This document shows, one piece after another, positions 1-7,225 of a DNA stretch of 33,798 nucleotides. Under the pieces are notes generated by a model, which was not told where the DNA came from, made no database searches, and worked only from the letters and a program-made list of their open reading frames with translations. Positions within the stretch are counted from its first letter, which is position 1. Each line of letters begins with the position of its first letter. The stretch is from positions 1 through 33,798 of IMG/VR virus record IMGVR_UViG_3300025736_000096. One strand, given 5' to 3'. The translations under genes were made by a program, and so were the position numbers. The stretch comes from a virus.

Positions 1-1
1 C

Positions 2-28
2 CCTGAACGTATAGAAGAAAACAATTAA
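2..28 (+). CDS. Possible C-terminal tail of an upstream gene (partial)
   Basis: Frame 2 is open from the left edge and reads P-E-R-I-E-E-N-N before a TAA at 26-28. The other two forward frames stop within 15 bases. Eight residues are too few to identify a product. The call rests only on the expectation that a gene precedes the non-coding stretch, and the open frame may be chance. Confidence 0.2.
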   Translation, partial: PERIEENN

Positions 29-115
29 GGTAATTTAAATATTTGAAAAAAAAACAAATAAAAAAAAATATCTTTAATGGAGAGGTCTGTCTAAATTCTT
101 TAGGCCATTTTATAA

Positions 116-234
116 TTGGGGGACTTAGTCCCCCAAACCCCCTCTGAACCTTCGGTTCGTTGGGGGGGCAAAGCCCCCCGTATAAGGGGGCAGACCCCCT
201 GACCCCCTATGCGGGACTCCGAAGGAGATCCCGC
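116..234. repeat. Array of five GC-rich hairpins
   Basis: Within about 120 bases of an otherwise AT-rich region lie five adjacent inverted repeats. (1) 116-125 pairs with 127-136 (TTGGGGGACT / AGTCCCCCAA). (2) 146-150 pairs with 154-158 (GAACC / GGTTC) around TTC, nested inside C5 at 138-142 and G5 at 162-166. (3) 163-169 pairs with 173-179 (GGGGGGC / GCCCCCC) around AAA. (4) 185-190 pairs with 195-200 (AGGGGG / CCCCCT) around CAGA. (5) 211-220 pairs with 224-234 (GCGGGACTCC / GGAGATCCCGC) with one bulged A. No ORF fits here. None is followed directly by a long T-run, so they are not textbook terminators. The flanks at 29-115 are plain AT-rich sequence in which I see nothing. Confidence 0.85.
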
Positions 235-263
235 CCTGAAGAAACCCCTAAATAATTTTTTTC

Positions 264-293
264 TTGAAATAAGTTAAGATAATCTGTTATTCT
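264..293 (+). promoter_or_regulatory. Candidate sigma70-type promoter for the helicase gene
   Basis: TTGAAA at 264-269 matches a -35 box in five of six positions. After 18 bases comes TATTCT at 288-293, preceded by TG at 285-286 (an extended -10). It lies about 50 bases upstream of the TTG start and downstream of the hairpin array. This would give the helicase its own host-RNA-polymerase promoter. Such matches arise easily in AT-rich DNA, so the call is tentative. Confidence 0.35.
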
Positions 294-330
294 TCTTCTG
301 TTAAAACAAAAGTTAATCTGTTTATTTTTT

Positions 331-343
331 AGGAAAAAATTTG
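331..343 (+). promoter_or_regulatory. RBS that supports a TTG start
   Basis: AGGA at 331-334 sits six bases before TTG at 341. The frame has no ATG between the in-frame stop TAA at 314-316 and this point, so TTG is the best start for the helicase. Confidence 0.65.
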
Positions 344-1729
344 GAATATATTTTTTCAATAGATAACTCTTTTTCAAAAATAGATCCTCTGCTTCCAGAG
401 AGGATAAGATTGAAAATAGATAAAAAAACTTCTTTTCTGAATAAGAGTAAGAGTTTTTATTTAACTGATCCAGATTGGTTAGCTTATGAACATCTGTTTA
501 GTTATGAAAGTCAATTTTTCCCAACAGGATTAGGGAAAGAAGTTGCTTCTATTCTAAAAGAAGAAAATATCTCATTTAAAATTTTAGATAAAAGAAAAGT
601 CCCTCCTTTTTCTTTTAATAGAGATTTTTCCAGACAACCATATGAATTAAGACCATATCAAGAAGAAATAGTTAAGAGATGTCTTAAGTATAGAAGAGGA
701 GTTGTTGAATCTGTGACGGGTTCAGGAAAAACTCTCATGGCTTTACATTTGATAAATAAGTTAAGAAGAAATGTTTTATTCATTGTTCCTACTATAAATA
801 TAGCAGAACAAACCCATTTTTATTTTTCAAAACATTACCCTAAGAACACTGTTGGCTTTGTTGGAGGAGGGAATTTTGTAGTTAATCCTATTACGATTGC
901 TTTACCTCAGTCTTTATTAAAGCTTCCTCTTGATTTTTTTAAGAAATTTGGTTGTTTAATGATAGACGAATCTCACCATGCTTCTGCTCTTACTATTAGG
1001 GATTTAAATTATAAAAAATTTAATGGAATATATTTTCGTTATTTTCTAACTGGAACAAATTTTCGAAATGATGGTAGCGATTTAGCTTTAAAAGGTACTG
1101 TGGGGAATGTTATAGCTTCTTATGGTATCCATCAAGCTATTAGAGAAAAGTTTCTGGTTGCTCCTGTTTTTAGGATTTATTTTTTTCATTCTGAAAATAA
1201 TCAACTTAAAAATGTTTATAGCGAAGAGTACAAACAAAGTTTAGTCTATAATGATGATTATCATAAAGTTGTTGCTTCTCTGGGCAATAAATTATTAAAA
1301 CAAGGAAAGCAGACTATTATTTTTGTAGAAGAGATTGCTCATGGTAAAATTTTAAATAAGTTAATTCCAGGATCTTATTTTATTTGTGGAGAAAGGTTGT
1401 CTAATAATAATAGAGAGATTCTCCAAAAATTTAATAAAAAAGAAATTAAATTAATTATTGGCACATCTGTTATTGGGGAAGGGGTAGATACTGTCCCCGC
1501 TGAATATGGAATTTTTGCTGGAGGAGGAAAGGCTAAATCTGAAGTTATTCAAAGGATTGGGAGACTTTTAAGACCCTCCCCAGGAAAGAAAAATGCTTAT
1601 ATCATTGATTTTGCTCATGTTAATACTAATTTTCTCTTTAAACATTATCAACAGCGGCTTAGTATCTATAAGGCTTATAACTCTTTCATAGATCATAAGC
1701 ATATTTCTGCTAAAGAACTCAATAAATAA
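341..1729 (+). CDS. UvsW-like SF2 DNA helicase
   Basis: This 462-residue protein has a full superfamily 2 helicase motif series: RPYQ (Q-like) near residue 104, Walker A VTGSGKT at 125-131, motif Ia FIVPTINIAEQT near 147-158, a DESHH Walker B at 209-213, TGT (motif III) at 238-240, GTSVIGEGVD (motif V) at 374-383, and QRIGRLLRP (motif VI) at 404-412. Size and motif style match T4 UvsW (about 500 aa), an ATP-dependent enzyme for branch migration, R-loop removal and recombination-dependent replication. The N-terminal 100 residues could be the substrate-binding module seen in UvsW, but this is not certain. The start is TTG with AGGA six bases upstream. A separate candidate promoter precedes it, and 41 bases separate it from the head protease. 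A generic DEAD/DEAH helicase of another function is the main alternative. Confidence 0.85.
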   Translation: MEYIFSIDNSFSKIDPLLPERIRLKIDKKTSFLNKSKSFYLTDPDWLAYEHLFSYESQFFPTGLGKEVASILKEENISFKILDKRKVPPFSFNRDFSRQPYELRPYQEEIVKRCLKYRRGVVESVTGSGKTLMALHLINKLRRNVLFIVPTINIAEQTHFYFSKHYPKNTVGFVGGGNFVVNPITIALPQSLLKLPLDFFKKFGCLMIDESHHASALTIRDLNYKKFNGIYFRYFLTGTNFRNDGSDLALKGTVGNVIASYGIHQAIREKFLVAPVFRIYFFHSENNQLKNVYSEEYKQSLVYNDDYHKVVASLGNKLLKQGKQTIIFVEEIAHGKILNKLIPGSYFICGERLSNNNREILQKFNKKEIKLIIGTSVIGEGVDTVPAEYGIFAGGGKAKSEVIQRIGRLLRPSPGKKNAYIIDFAHVNTNFLFKHYQQRLSIYKAYNSFIDHKHISAKELNK

Positions 1730-1770
1730 AAATATTTTGTTTTTTTTAATTTCAGGTTAATATTAAAGAT

Positions 1771-3288
1771 ATGGATAATATTACTTTAGAAAAAACTTTC
1801 CAGTTTCATGTTCCTATTGATTTAATTAAAGCAGGAGAGGATGAAAATGGAGATTATAAAATTGCTGGTTTAGCTTCGACTGAGCATGAAGATTTGCAAG
1901 GAGAGATTGTTAGAAAAAATGGCCTTGACATTTCTTATTTAAAAGCAGGTCGAGGTCTTTTTAATTTTGATCATCAAAAAGGCCCTCAGAATATTATTGG
2001 GTTAATAGAAGATGCAAAAATAGACAAGGCTGGTCTTAAAGTAGAAGGGTATCTTTTTAGACATCAGCCTTCTGCCCAGGGTTTTGTTAATATTTTAAAA
2101 TCACTTAAAGATAAAGATAAGAATCGTGTTCAGATGTCTATAGAAGGAAAGATAGTAAAAAGAGGAGGAGAAACTGGAAAGACAATTGAGCAAGCTAGAG
2201 TTGAAAAAATTGCTTTAACATTAGATCCTGTTAATCCCCATACTTATGCTAATTTAGCGAAGTCTCTTGTCTCTAATGTAGAGGCTAATCCGTCAGAGGC
2301 CCAAAAAAAATCTGGAAATTATAAAAAAGATCACATTAGTTATAAGGGGCTAGATATCTCTATTGAAAGCCCTAAAGGATCTGTTCGTTCAGGTAAATCT
2401 AGATATGGAGTTGAGTGGAAGACAGAGATGAAACATGATTATGGATATTTCAGAGGAATAAAAGGAAAAGATAAAGATCATCTTGATGTTTTTGTTGGAG
2501 ATAAAGATTCTGACGATATTTTTGTTATAGATCAGGTTGACCCTAAGACAGAGAAGTTTGACGAACATAAAGTAATGTTAGGTTTTGAGTCAGCAAAAGA
2601 GGCCAAAGATGCTTATCATGCTAATTATGAGAAAAATTGGCAAGGGTTCAATGGAATGTCTCAACTGACATTTAATGATTTTAGAGATTGGACAAAAAAG
2701 GGAGTAGTTAAAGATCCCATAAAGAAAGATTTAGAAGAAGCTCAAACTCCAGAACTTGGTGCAGGAGATTTGGGATTGATGGAGTCTCAGTCAAAAGCAG
2801 ATAAAAAACATGCTGATGGAATGAAATTAGAAGGAATTAAGAAAAACGAAGGTAGGAAAATTAAAATTCTTGAACAGGATTTGAGGCATATTCTAAATCA
2901 AATAAATAAATTAATGGTAGAGAAAGATATTAAAAATCTTTCAACAGAAAATTCTACTCTTCAAAATGTTCCTAATCCTCCTAAAATCGAAGTTGATGAA
3001 AATAAATTTAGAAATTTAATGTTTGTTCTTACAGAGTTAATTATTGAGGAATCTACCGAGGTAGATAAGGCTCTTACTGCTGGTACAGGGTATACTGGAT
3101 CCCCAAGCGCAATGTCAGGAGGAGCAGCACTTGGAACAGAATCTTTAGATTTAAAACCTAAAAAAATTAGGAAGAGTTTAGACACAGAAGAGCTTGTCAA
3201 AGAAGCTTTAGAATTTATAAAAGAATACCCTCCTGCCTATGTTAGTGGAGTAATTAGTTCTGTTTGTAAAAAAGATGTTTGCTCATAG
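1771..3288 (+). CDS. Head maturation protease (XkdF-like) fused to an inorganic pyrophosphatase-like domain
   Basis: This is a 505-residue multidomain protein. Residues about 10-165 resemble the phage serine prohead proteases of the XkdF/U35 type: an opening strand pattern with GLASTEHEDLQGE (33-45), a candidate catalytic His68 in FDHQK and a candidate Ser123 in QMSIEGK. Residues about 192-311 match the PPase-like domain of phage polyvalent proteins: ISIESPKGS...RSG, YGYFRG, then D234-K-D236-H-L-D239 in the position of the DGDPxD metal-binding motif of soluble PPases, followed by FDEHKVMLGF and a closing W. Residues about 360-400 are a likely coiled coil. Residues 433-460 repeat the N-terminal arm of the capsid protein encoded next but one. 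It should process the prohead and may itself be packaged and cleaved. The SD is weak: AGG at 1754-1756 is too far and only AAAG is near. No second in-frame start looks better. Confidence 0.8.
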   Translation: MDNITLEKTFQFHVPIDLIKAGEDENGDYKIAGLASTEHEDLQGEIVRKNGLDISYLKAGRGLFNFDHQKGPQNIIGLIEDAKIDKAGLKVEGYLFRHQPSAQGFVNILKSLKDKDKNRVQMSIEGKIVKRGGETGKTIEQARVEKIALTLDPVNPHTYANLAKSLVSNVEANPSEAQKKSGNYKKDHISYKGLDISIESPKGSVRSGKSRYGVEWKTEMKHDYGYFRGIKGKDKDHLDVFVGDKDSDDIFVIDQVDPKTEKFDEHKVMLGFESAKEAKDAYHANYEKNWQGFNGMSQLTFNDFRDWTKKGVVKDPIKKDLEEAQTPELGAGDLGLMESQSKADKKHADGMKLEGIKKNEGRKIKILEQDLRHILNQINKLMVEKDIKNLSTENSTLQNVPNPPKIEVDENKFRNLMFVLTELIIEESTEVDKALTAGTGYTGSPSAMSGGAALGTESLDLKPKKIRKSLDTEELVKEALEFIKEYPPAYVSGVISSVCKKDVCS

Positions 3289-3308
3289 AATAAATTTATG
3301 GGATAATT

Positions 3309-3324
3309 TATTTAAATAATAAAG
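3309..3324 (+). promoter_or_regulatory. Candidate late-promoter-like AT box before the scaffold gene
   Basis: TATTTAAATAATAAAG lies 18 bases before the chosen scaffold start at 3342. Nearly the same string occurs at 15258-15273 before the HTH gene. The box partly overlaps an AT-only inverted repeat (3289-3296 with 3305-3312). It is reminiscent of the single-box TATAAATA late promoters of T4-like phages, but the resemblance is loose and AT-rich background can mimic it. Confidence 0.3.
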
Positions 3325-3328
3325 AAAT

Positions 3329-3344
3329 GGGAGAAACAATTATG
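3329..3344 (+). promoter_or_regulatory. RBS that decides the scaffold start
   Basis: GGGAGA at 3329-3334 overlaps the upstream in-frame ATG (3327) and lies eight bases from ATG 3342, so initiation at 3342 is favoured. Confidence 0.6.
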
Positions 3345-4175
3345 GAAAACGAAGTCCTCAACAAGACAATCGAAAATTTAGTCGATAAGTTCTCCTTAAG
3401 AAAAGCTTCTAAAGTTGAAGAAGAAGAAAAAGAAGTTAAGAAAGCTGAAGCTTTTGAAGGTAAGGAAACTAAGGAAGAAGAAAAGAAGGAAGAAGAAGAA
3501 AAGAAAAAGAAAGTTAAAAAAGCTGAAGGTGAAGAAGAAGACGCTGAAGAAGAGAAAAAAGGTTTTGATGAAGCTGGTGATGTAGATGAAGATAAGAAGA
3601 AGAAAGAGTCACCTACTTCAGCAGATGCTTCTAGCGGTGCAGCAAAAGCTTTTTCTGAAGGTGGAGAGGCAAATGCTGATAAGTACAATAAGCAAGCCCC
3701 AGTTGAAGATCCCAAAGGTTCTGGAGCGGCAGCAATAGACACTTCTAGAGCTAATGGTGGAAAAGATAGAATTGGTAAAAGTTTAAATTTCAATGATATG
3801 AATTCTGTTATTACAGTTTTGAAGGCTCTTCATGAAGAAAATAAAGACCTTCGTAAGTCTCTTGACGGAATGGAAGAGAAATTTGAAAAGATTGCAAGTC
3901 AACCCGCTTCAGTTAGAAAATCAATGTCAGGTCTTACTCCAGTTCTTAGGGGTGGAGAAAACGTTGATGGAGTGACTAGTAATTCAAGAGATTTGAATAA
4001 GTCTAAAGTTATTTCTGCTTTAGATGATCTTCAGAAGTCTGCTACAGATAATACAGTATTCTGGTCTGATTATGTAACTCAGACAGAGATCCATAAAGGA
4101 CCAATAACAGCTGAAACTCCTCCGTTCGCTAATAAAGAGATCTGGGGCAAGGTTTTAGAAAAAATTAATTCTTAA
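3342..4175 (+). CDS. Probable capsid scaffolding (core) protein
   Basis: This 277-residue protein sits between protease and major capsid protein, the usual place of the scaffold. Its first 95 residues are an extremely charged K/E/D tract with little hydrophobic content. A linker rich in A, G and S follows, then a likely helical segment (HEENKDLRKSLDGMEEKFEKI) and a compact C-terminal part ending in a W/K-rich tail. Scaffolds of tailed phages are typically helical and low in complexity, with a C-terminal capsid-binding end, which fits. I chose ATG 3342 rather than in-frame ATG 3327 because GGGAGA (3329-3334) is a good SD eight bases before 3342 but overlaps 3327, which has none. No sequence motif fixes the function; a head-interior protein is the alternative. 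Confidence 0.6.
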   Translation: MENEVLNKTIENLVDKFSLRKASKVEEEEKEVKKAEAFEGKETKEEEKKEEEEKKKKVKKAEGEEEDAEEEKKGFDEAGDVDEDKKKKESPTSADASSGAAKAFSEGGEANADKYNKQAPVEDPKGSGAAAIDTSRANGGKDRIGKSLNFNDMNSVITVLKALHEENKDLRKSLDGMEEKFEKIASQPASVRKSMSGLTPVLRGGENVDGVTSNSRDLNKSKVISALDDLQKSATDNTVFWSDYVTQTEIHKGPITAETPPFANKEIWGKVLEKINS

Positions 4176-4198
4176 GAAACATATAGGAGGAAACCGTT

Positions 4199-5671
4199 AT
4201 GTTAGCTGATTTTTCGAAACTTCAAGATGGATTTGGCTCAGCAACTCCAGAGGAACTGGATGAGTTGAATAAAGCTCTACAAGCAGGATCTGGTTATACT
4301 GGAGCCCCCTCAGCCCTTGCAGGTGGTGGAGCCCTCCAGGTGGAATCGCTAGAAGCAACACTTAAAAGTGTTACTTATGGTAATAAACATTTTGTAACTT
4401 GGGCTAGAACGCCTAAAGACCCAGCACACAACACTGTTGAAGAATACAACAGAGTTATTAGTTATGGAGAACAGCAAAATGGCTTGTTTTTCGATGCTGA
4501 TGCTGGAACAACACCTACTGCTCAGGATTCGAACTATGTTCGTCAAATCCAGATCGTTAGGTATATGGGAACAACGAGAGTTATTTCTCATCCATTAACC
4601 TTGATTCGTCCAGCACATGGACCTATTGTGGCTAGAGAAATTAGAAACGCAGTTACCGAAATTCTTGGTAATTGGGAACGCCAGATTTGGGAAGCTAATG
4701 GAATATTTCAGTCTGCTACAGGAACTTATGTTGGTGCAGCTGGTGATATTTCTACAGGTTCTCTAAAGTTTAATGGTTATGATCAGCAGATTCGTTTTGG
4801 AGATACTGATGCAAATAGCCGTTATACAGGATTTGCTGGTTATGGTTTATCAAATTTAAGTTCAATTGTTAATGCTGGTGATAATCCGATTTCAGAAGAT
4901 ATTCTTGAAGAGTCTTGTCGTATTGCAGCTTCAAATTTTGGTAATTTGACAAATCTGTTTATGACATATAAGACAAATGCTGATTTTTCAAAACAGTTCT
5001 TTCCTAAAGAGCGTATAATGAATATGGGTGTTGCTCAAGGTAGAGCAGGTTTTGTTTTGAATGAATTTATTTCTTCAGCAGGTCCTATTGAATTAGCCCC
5101 AACTCGTTTTATTGATCCTAAATTTGAGCCTTTAACTGGCGCATTAACAAATTCTCCTGCTACTCCAGTAGTTGGTGGAACAGCTTCTGAAATTGATGCT
5201 AACTCTGTCTTAGTTGCAAGTGCTGTTGGTTATTCTTACAGAGTTTCTGCCTTAAATGGCCAAGGTGAATCTATTGCCTGTGCAGCTACAGCCGCTCAAG
5301 TAATAGCATCTGGAAACAGAATTGCTATTACAATTAATGCTGGTACTGTTGGTGCTCAATATTATGCAGCTTATAGAGCTCCAGTCGCGACTCTTTTAAA
5401 CCATCGTTTTATTGGTTTTATCGCAGATAGTACTGGTAATGGTGGTGGAGCAACATTTCGTGATGCAGGTTATCGTCTTGCAGGTAGACAGCAAGCTTAT
5501 CTAATGAGTTATGATGCAGAGAATATTTCTTGGCGTCAGTTGGCTCCATTGATGAAGATGGATCTTGCAATCACAGGTACAGCTTATAGATTTATGTGCA
5601 TGATGTACGGAACTCCAGTAGTTTTTGCACCTAAAAAGCATTGCCTAATTGATAACATTGGTTATTTATAG
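4199..5671 (+). CDS. Major capsid protein
   Basis: This 490-residue protein lies directly downstream of protease and scaffold, with the strongest SD of the window (AGGAGG at 4185-4190), and ends at a strong terminator, as expected for the most abundant virion protein. The N-terminal arm (about 1-56) carries the motif KALxAGxGYTGxPSA...GGxALxxESLE, which in large-phage capsid proteins precedes the folded HK97-type domain. The next part (TYGNKHFVTWARTPK, VEEYNR, GLFFDADAGTTP, MGTTRVISHPLTLI) is typical of myovirus capsid proteins. Residues about 315-430 (VVGGTASEIDANS, YSYRVSALNGQGES, AGAQYYAAYRAP-like) look like an inserted Ig/fibronectin-like loop domain in the capsid fold. Cleavage of the arm by the upstream protease is likely but the site is not determined. 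Confidence 0.9.
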   Translation: MLADFSKLQDGFGSATPEELDELNKALQAGSGYTGAPSALAGGGALQVESLEATLKSVTYGNKHFVTWARTPKDPAHNTVEEYNRVISYGEQQNGLFFDADAGTTPTAQDSNYVRQIQIVRYMGTTRVISHPLTLIRPAHGPIVAREIRNAVTEILGNWERQIWEANGIFQSATGTYVGAAGDISTGSLKFNGYDQQIRFGDTDANSRYTGFAGYGLSNLSSIVNAGDNPISEDILEESCRIAASNFGNLTNLFMTYKTNADFSKQFFPKERIMNMGVAQGRAGFVLNEFISSAGPIELAPTRFIDPKFEPLTGALTNSPATPVVGGTASEIDANSVLVASAVGYSYRVSALNGQGESIACAATAAQVIASGNRIAITINAGTVGAQYYAAYRAPVATLLNHRFIGFIADSTGNGGGATFRDAGYRLAGRQQAYLMSYDAENISWRQLAPLMKMDLAITGTAYRFMCMMYGTPVVFAPKKHCLIDNIGYL

Positions 5672-5697
5672 GATCTATAGGTTATATAGAAAAATTC

Positions 5698-5734
5698 AAA
5701 CCCCTTAAGGCTAGTTTCTTAAGGGGTTTTTTTT
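5698..5734 (+). terminator. Rho-independent terminator after the capsid gene
   Basis: A perfect 12-bp stem (AAACCCCTTAAG at 5698-5709 with CTTAAGGGGTTT at 5718-5729) around an 8-base loop is followed by an unbroken T-run to 5734. It begins 27 bases after the capsid stop codon and ends the capsid transcription unit. Confidence 0.95.
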
Positions 5735-5776
5735 GTTCTTTTAAGTCCTTCCTTTTTATTCTTTTGTGTTCTTTTC

Positions 5777-5797
5777 GTTTACCTGCTAAAATAAAAG
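5777..5797 (+). promoter_or_regulatory. Candidate promoter for the connector/neck genes
   Basis: After the terminator a fresh start is needed. TGCTAAAATAAAAG at 5784-5797 offers an extended -10 (TG-N-TAAAAT), 17 bases before the ATG of the next gene. A similar TGATAAAATAAC occurs before the gene at 24047. No convincing -35 is seen, so a phage-specific late promoter is possible. The call is tentative. Confidence 0.3.
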
Positions 5798-5813
5798 AAA
5801 AAAGAGGAAAATT

Positions 5814-6392
5814 ATGGCTTTAACTCTATCTGTTATTAGAGAAAATGATTTGAGAACCAGTTCTTTTGAATTTTATCCTGGAGAGGATATTCAGATGAAA
5901 TTACAGGTTTATGAATCTCAGAATGATCAATTTTTTCATATTCCTGAAGAATGGACTGTTGAGGTAACTCTTCCAGCCACTCCTACAGAGATTGCTATTC
6001 CAAACACTTCTGTTATAAGAAGTTGTCAAGAAGATTTTATTTTTTATGTTCCTGTAACCAATGTTGTAACTCCTAGATTACTTTCAGGGAATATTGTTTT
6101 GACCATAACTGAATGCATCCCTTTTATTTCTGATGGAACAGCTGGTGGAAGCTTTACTGTTAATTCTATTTCTAATCTTTCAGAAGATTCTTCAATTATA
6201 TTAAGAACGAACACTCTTACTTATACTGGAGAAATTTTTTCTATAGTTGGAGTAGAGGCTCCTTATACTGTCCAGTTGCTTGGGGCTCCAGATCTATCTC
6301 TTTATACTGTGGCGTTAAATGCTAGAATAACTCAAAAGGTTCATTTGGCTGTATTAAGAAATGGACTAAAGAAACGTGTGAGTTCAGTTTAG
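5814..6392 (+). CDS. Beta-rich head-associated protein of unknown function
   Basis: This 192-residue protein is the first gene after the capsid terminator, with SD AGAGGA eight bases upstream. It alternates hydrophobic and polar residues throughout with few charged helices, suggesting a beta-sandwich. The start (FYPGEDIQMKLQVYESQNDQFFHIPEEWTVEVTLP) has the layout of Ig-like adaptor or decoration domains: a G-x-D turn, a strand, a short loop, then a strand with W. No signal peptide or membrane segment is seen. Its place between capsid and connector suggests head decoration, head completion or neck. I do not recognise a named family. The stop TAG is eight bases before the next ATG, so the pair is translated together. 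Confidence 0.6.
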   Translation: MALTLSVIRENDLRTSSFEFYPGEDIQMKLQVYESQNDQFFHIPEEWTVEVTLPATPTEIAIPNTSVIRSCQEDFIFYVPVTNVVTPRLLSGNIVLTITECIPFISDGTAGGSFTVNSISNLSEDSSIILRTNTLTYTGEIFSIVGVEAPYTVQLLGAPDLSLYTVALNARITQKVHLAVLRNGLKKRVSSV

Positions 6393-6400
6393 GATAAAAT

Positions 6401-7207
6401 ATGGCAGTTGTTAATAATATAATTTTCCCTGGGAATGGCATTGCCACTGAATGTACTTTTGATAGATTCGGGACAATTCCTACTGCAGATGAAATAAAAA
6501 ATACTTATCTCTTTGGGATTCCATTTGAAGATCAATTTGGAGAAACAATTACAGATGACGCTATAACTCATTTTATTCTAGTAGCTATTTCTGAGTTTGA
6601 ACATCAATTTAATGTTACAGTTAATCCTGCTATTCATACAGAAGAGAAACATGATTATTATTTTTCTGATTATCAGTATTATAATTTTATTCAACTTTAT
6701 CATTATCCTGTTCAAACTATTGAGCAAATTCAGTTAAGATTTTCTCAAGATCAGCCTATTATTACGTTTCCTCCTGAATGGACAAGGCTTTATCCAGAGA
6801 GTGGCCAAGTCCAGATAACTCCAAATACAGCAGCAATTTCTCAGTTTATTATTGCTGGAACAGGATTGTTACCTAGAGTTTTTGGAGCTAGAAATGAATA
6901 TCCTCAGCTCTTTTATTTGGATTATACTTCTGGCTTTGAACAAAATAAAATTCCTTTTGCGGTAATTCATTGGCTTAGTTTAAAAGCTGCTATTGATTTG
7001 TTGAGTATTGCAGGAGATTTAGCAATGGGGGCAGGAATTCAGTCTACAAATATTGCCTTAGAGGGCTTGTCTCAAGGAATTGTTACGACAAAAGGTGGAG
7101 GCTTAGGAGCTTTTGGTGCAAGAGTTAAATTATACCAAACTTTTCTTGAGAGGGCTTCTGATTTGGTAAGGAACTATTATAAAGGTCCACGCTGCACAGC
7201 GTGTTAG
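6401..7207 (+). CDS. Head-tail connector (adaptor-like) protein
   Basis: This 268-residue protein has the layout of phage gp6-type adaptors: an early helical segment (DDAITHFILVAISEFEHQF), then paired strands with YHYPVQTIEQIQL and an extended WTRLYPESGQVQI, a YTSGFEQNKIPFAVIHWLSLKAAIDLLSIAG helix, and a C-terminal helix (LYQTFLERASDLVRNYYKGP). Such adaptors bind below the portal and help close the packaged head. The family match is by pattern and position, not by a diagnostic motif. It ends with CTAC and TAG, 18 bases before the next gene, whose SD AAGGAG is strong. Confidence 0.55.
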   Translation: MAVVNNIIFPGNGIATECTFDRFGTIPTADEIKNTYLFGIPFEDQFGETITDDAITHFILVAISEFEHQFNVTVNPAIHTEEKHDYYFSDYQYYNFIQLYHYPVQTIEQIQLRFSQDQPIITFPPEWTRLYPESGQVQITPNTAAISQFIIAGTGLLPRVFGARNEYPQLFYLDYTSGFEQNKIPFAVIHWLSLKAAIDLLSIAGDLAMGAGIQSTNIALEGLSQGIVTTKGGGLGAFGARVKLYQTFLERASDLVRNYYKGPRCTAC

Positions 7208-7225
7208 TTAAAAAGGAGTTTTCAT

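Noticed and set aside
3308-3793. 161-codon open frame on the minus strand over the scaffold gene
   Set aside because: It is rich in Ser, Phe and Leu because it is the complement of Lys/Glu codons; there is no SD, and the + strand gene has a good start and position.
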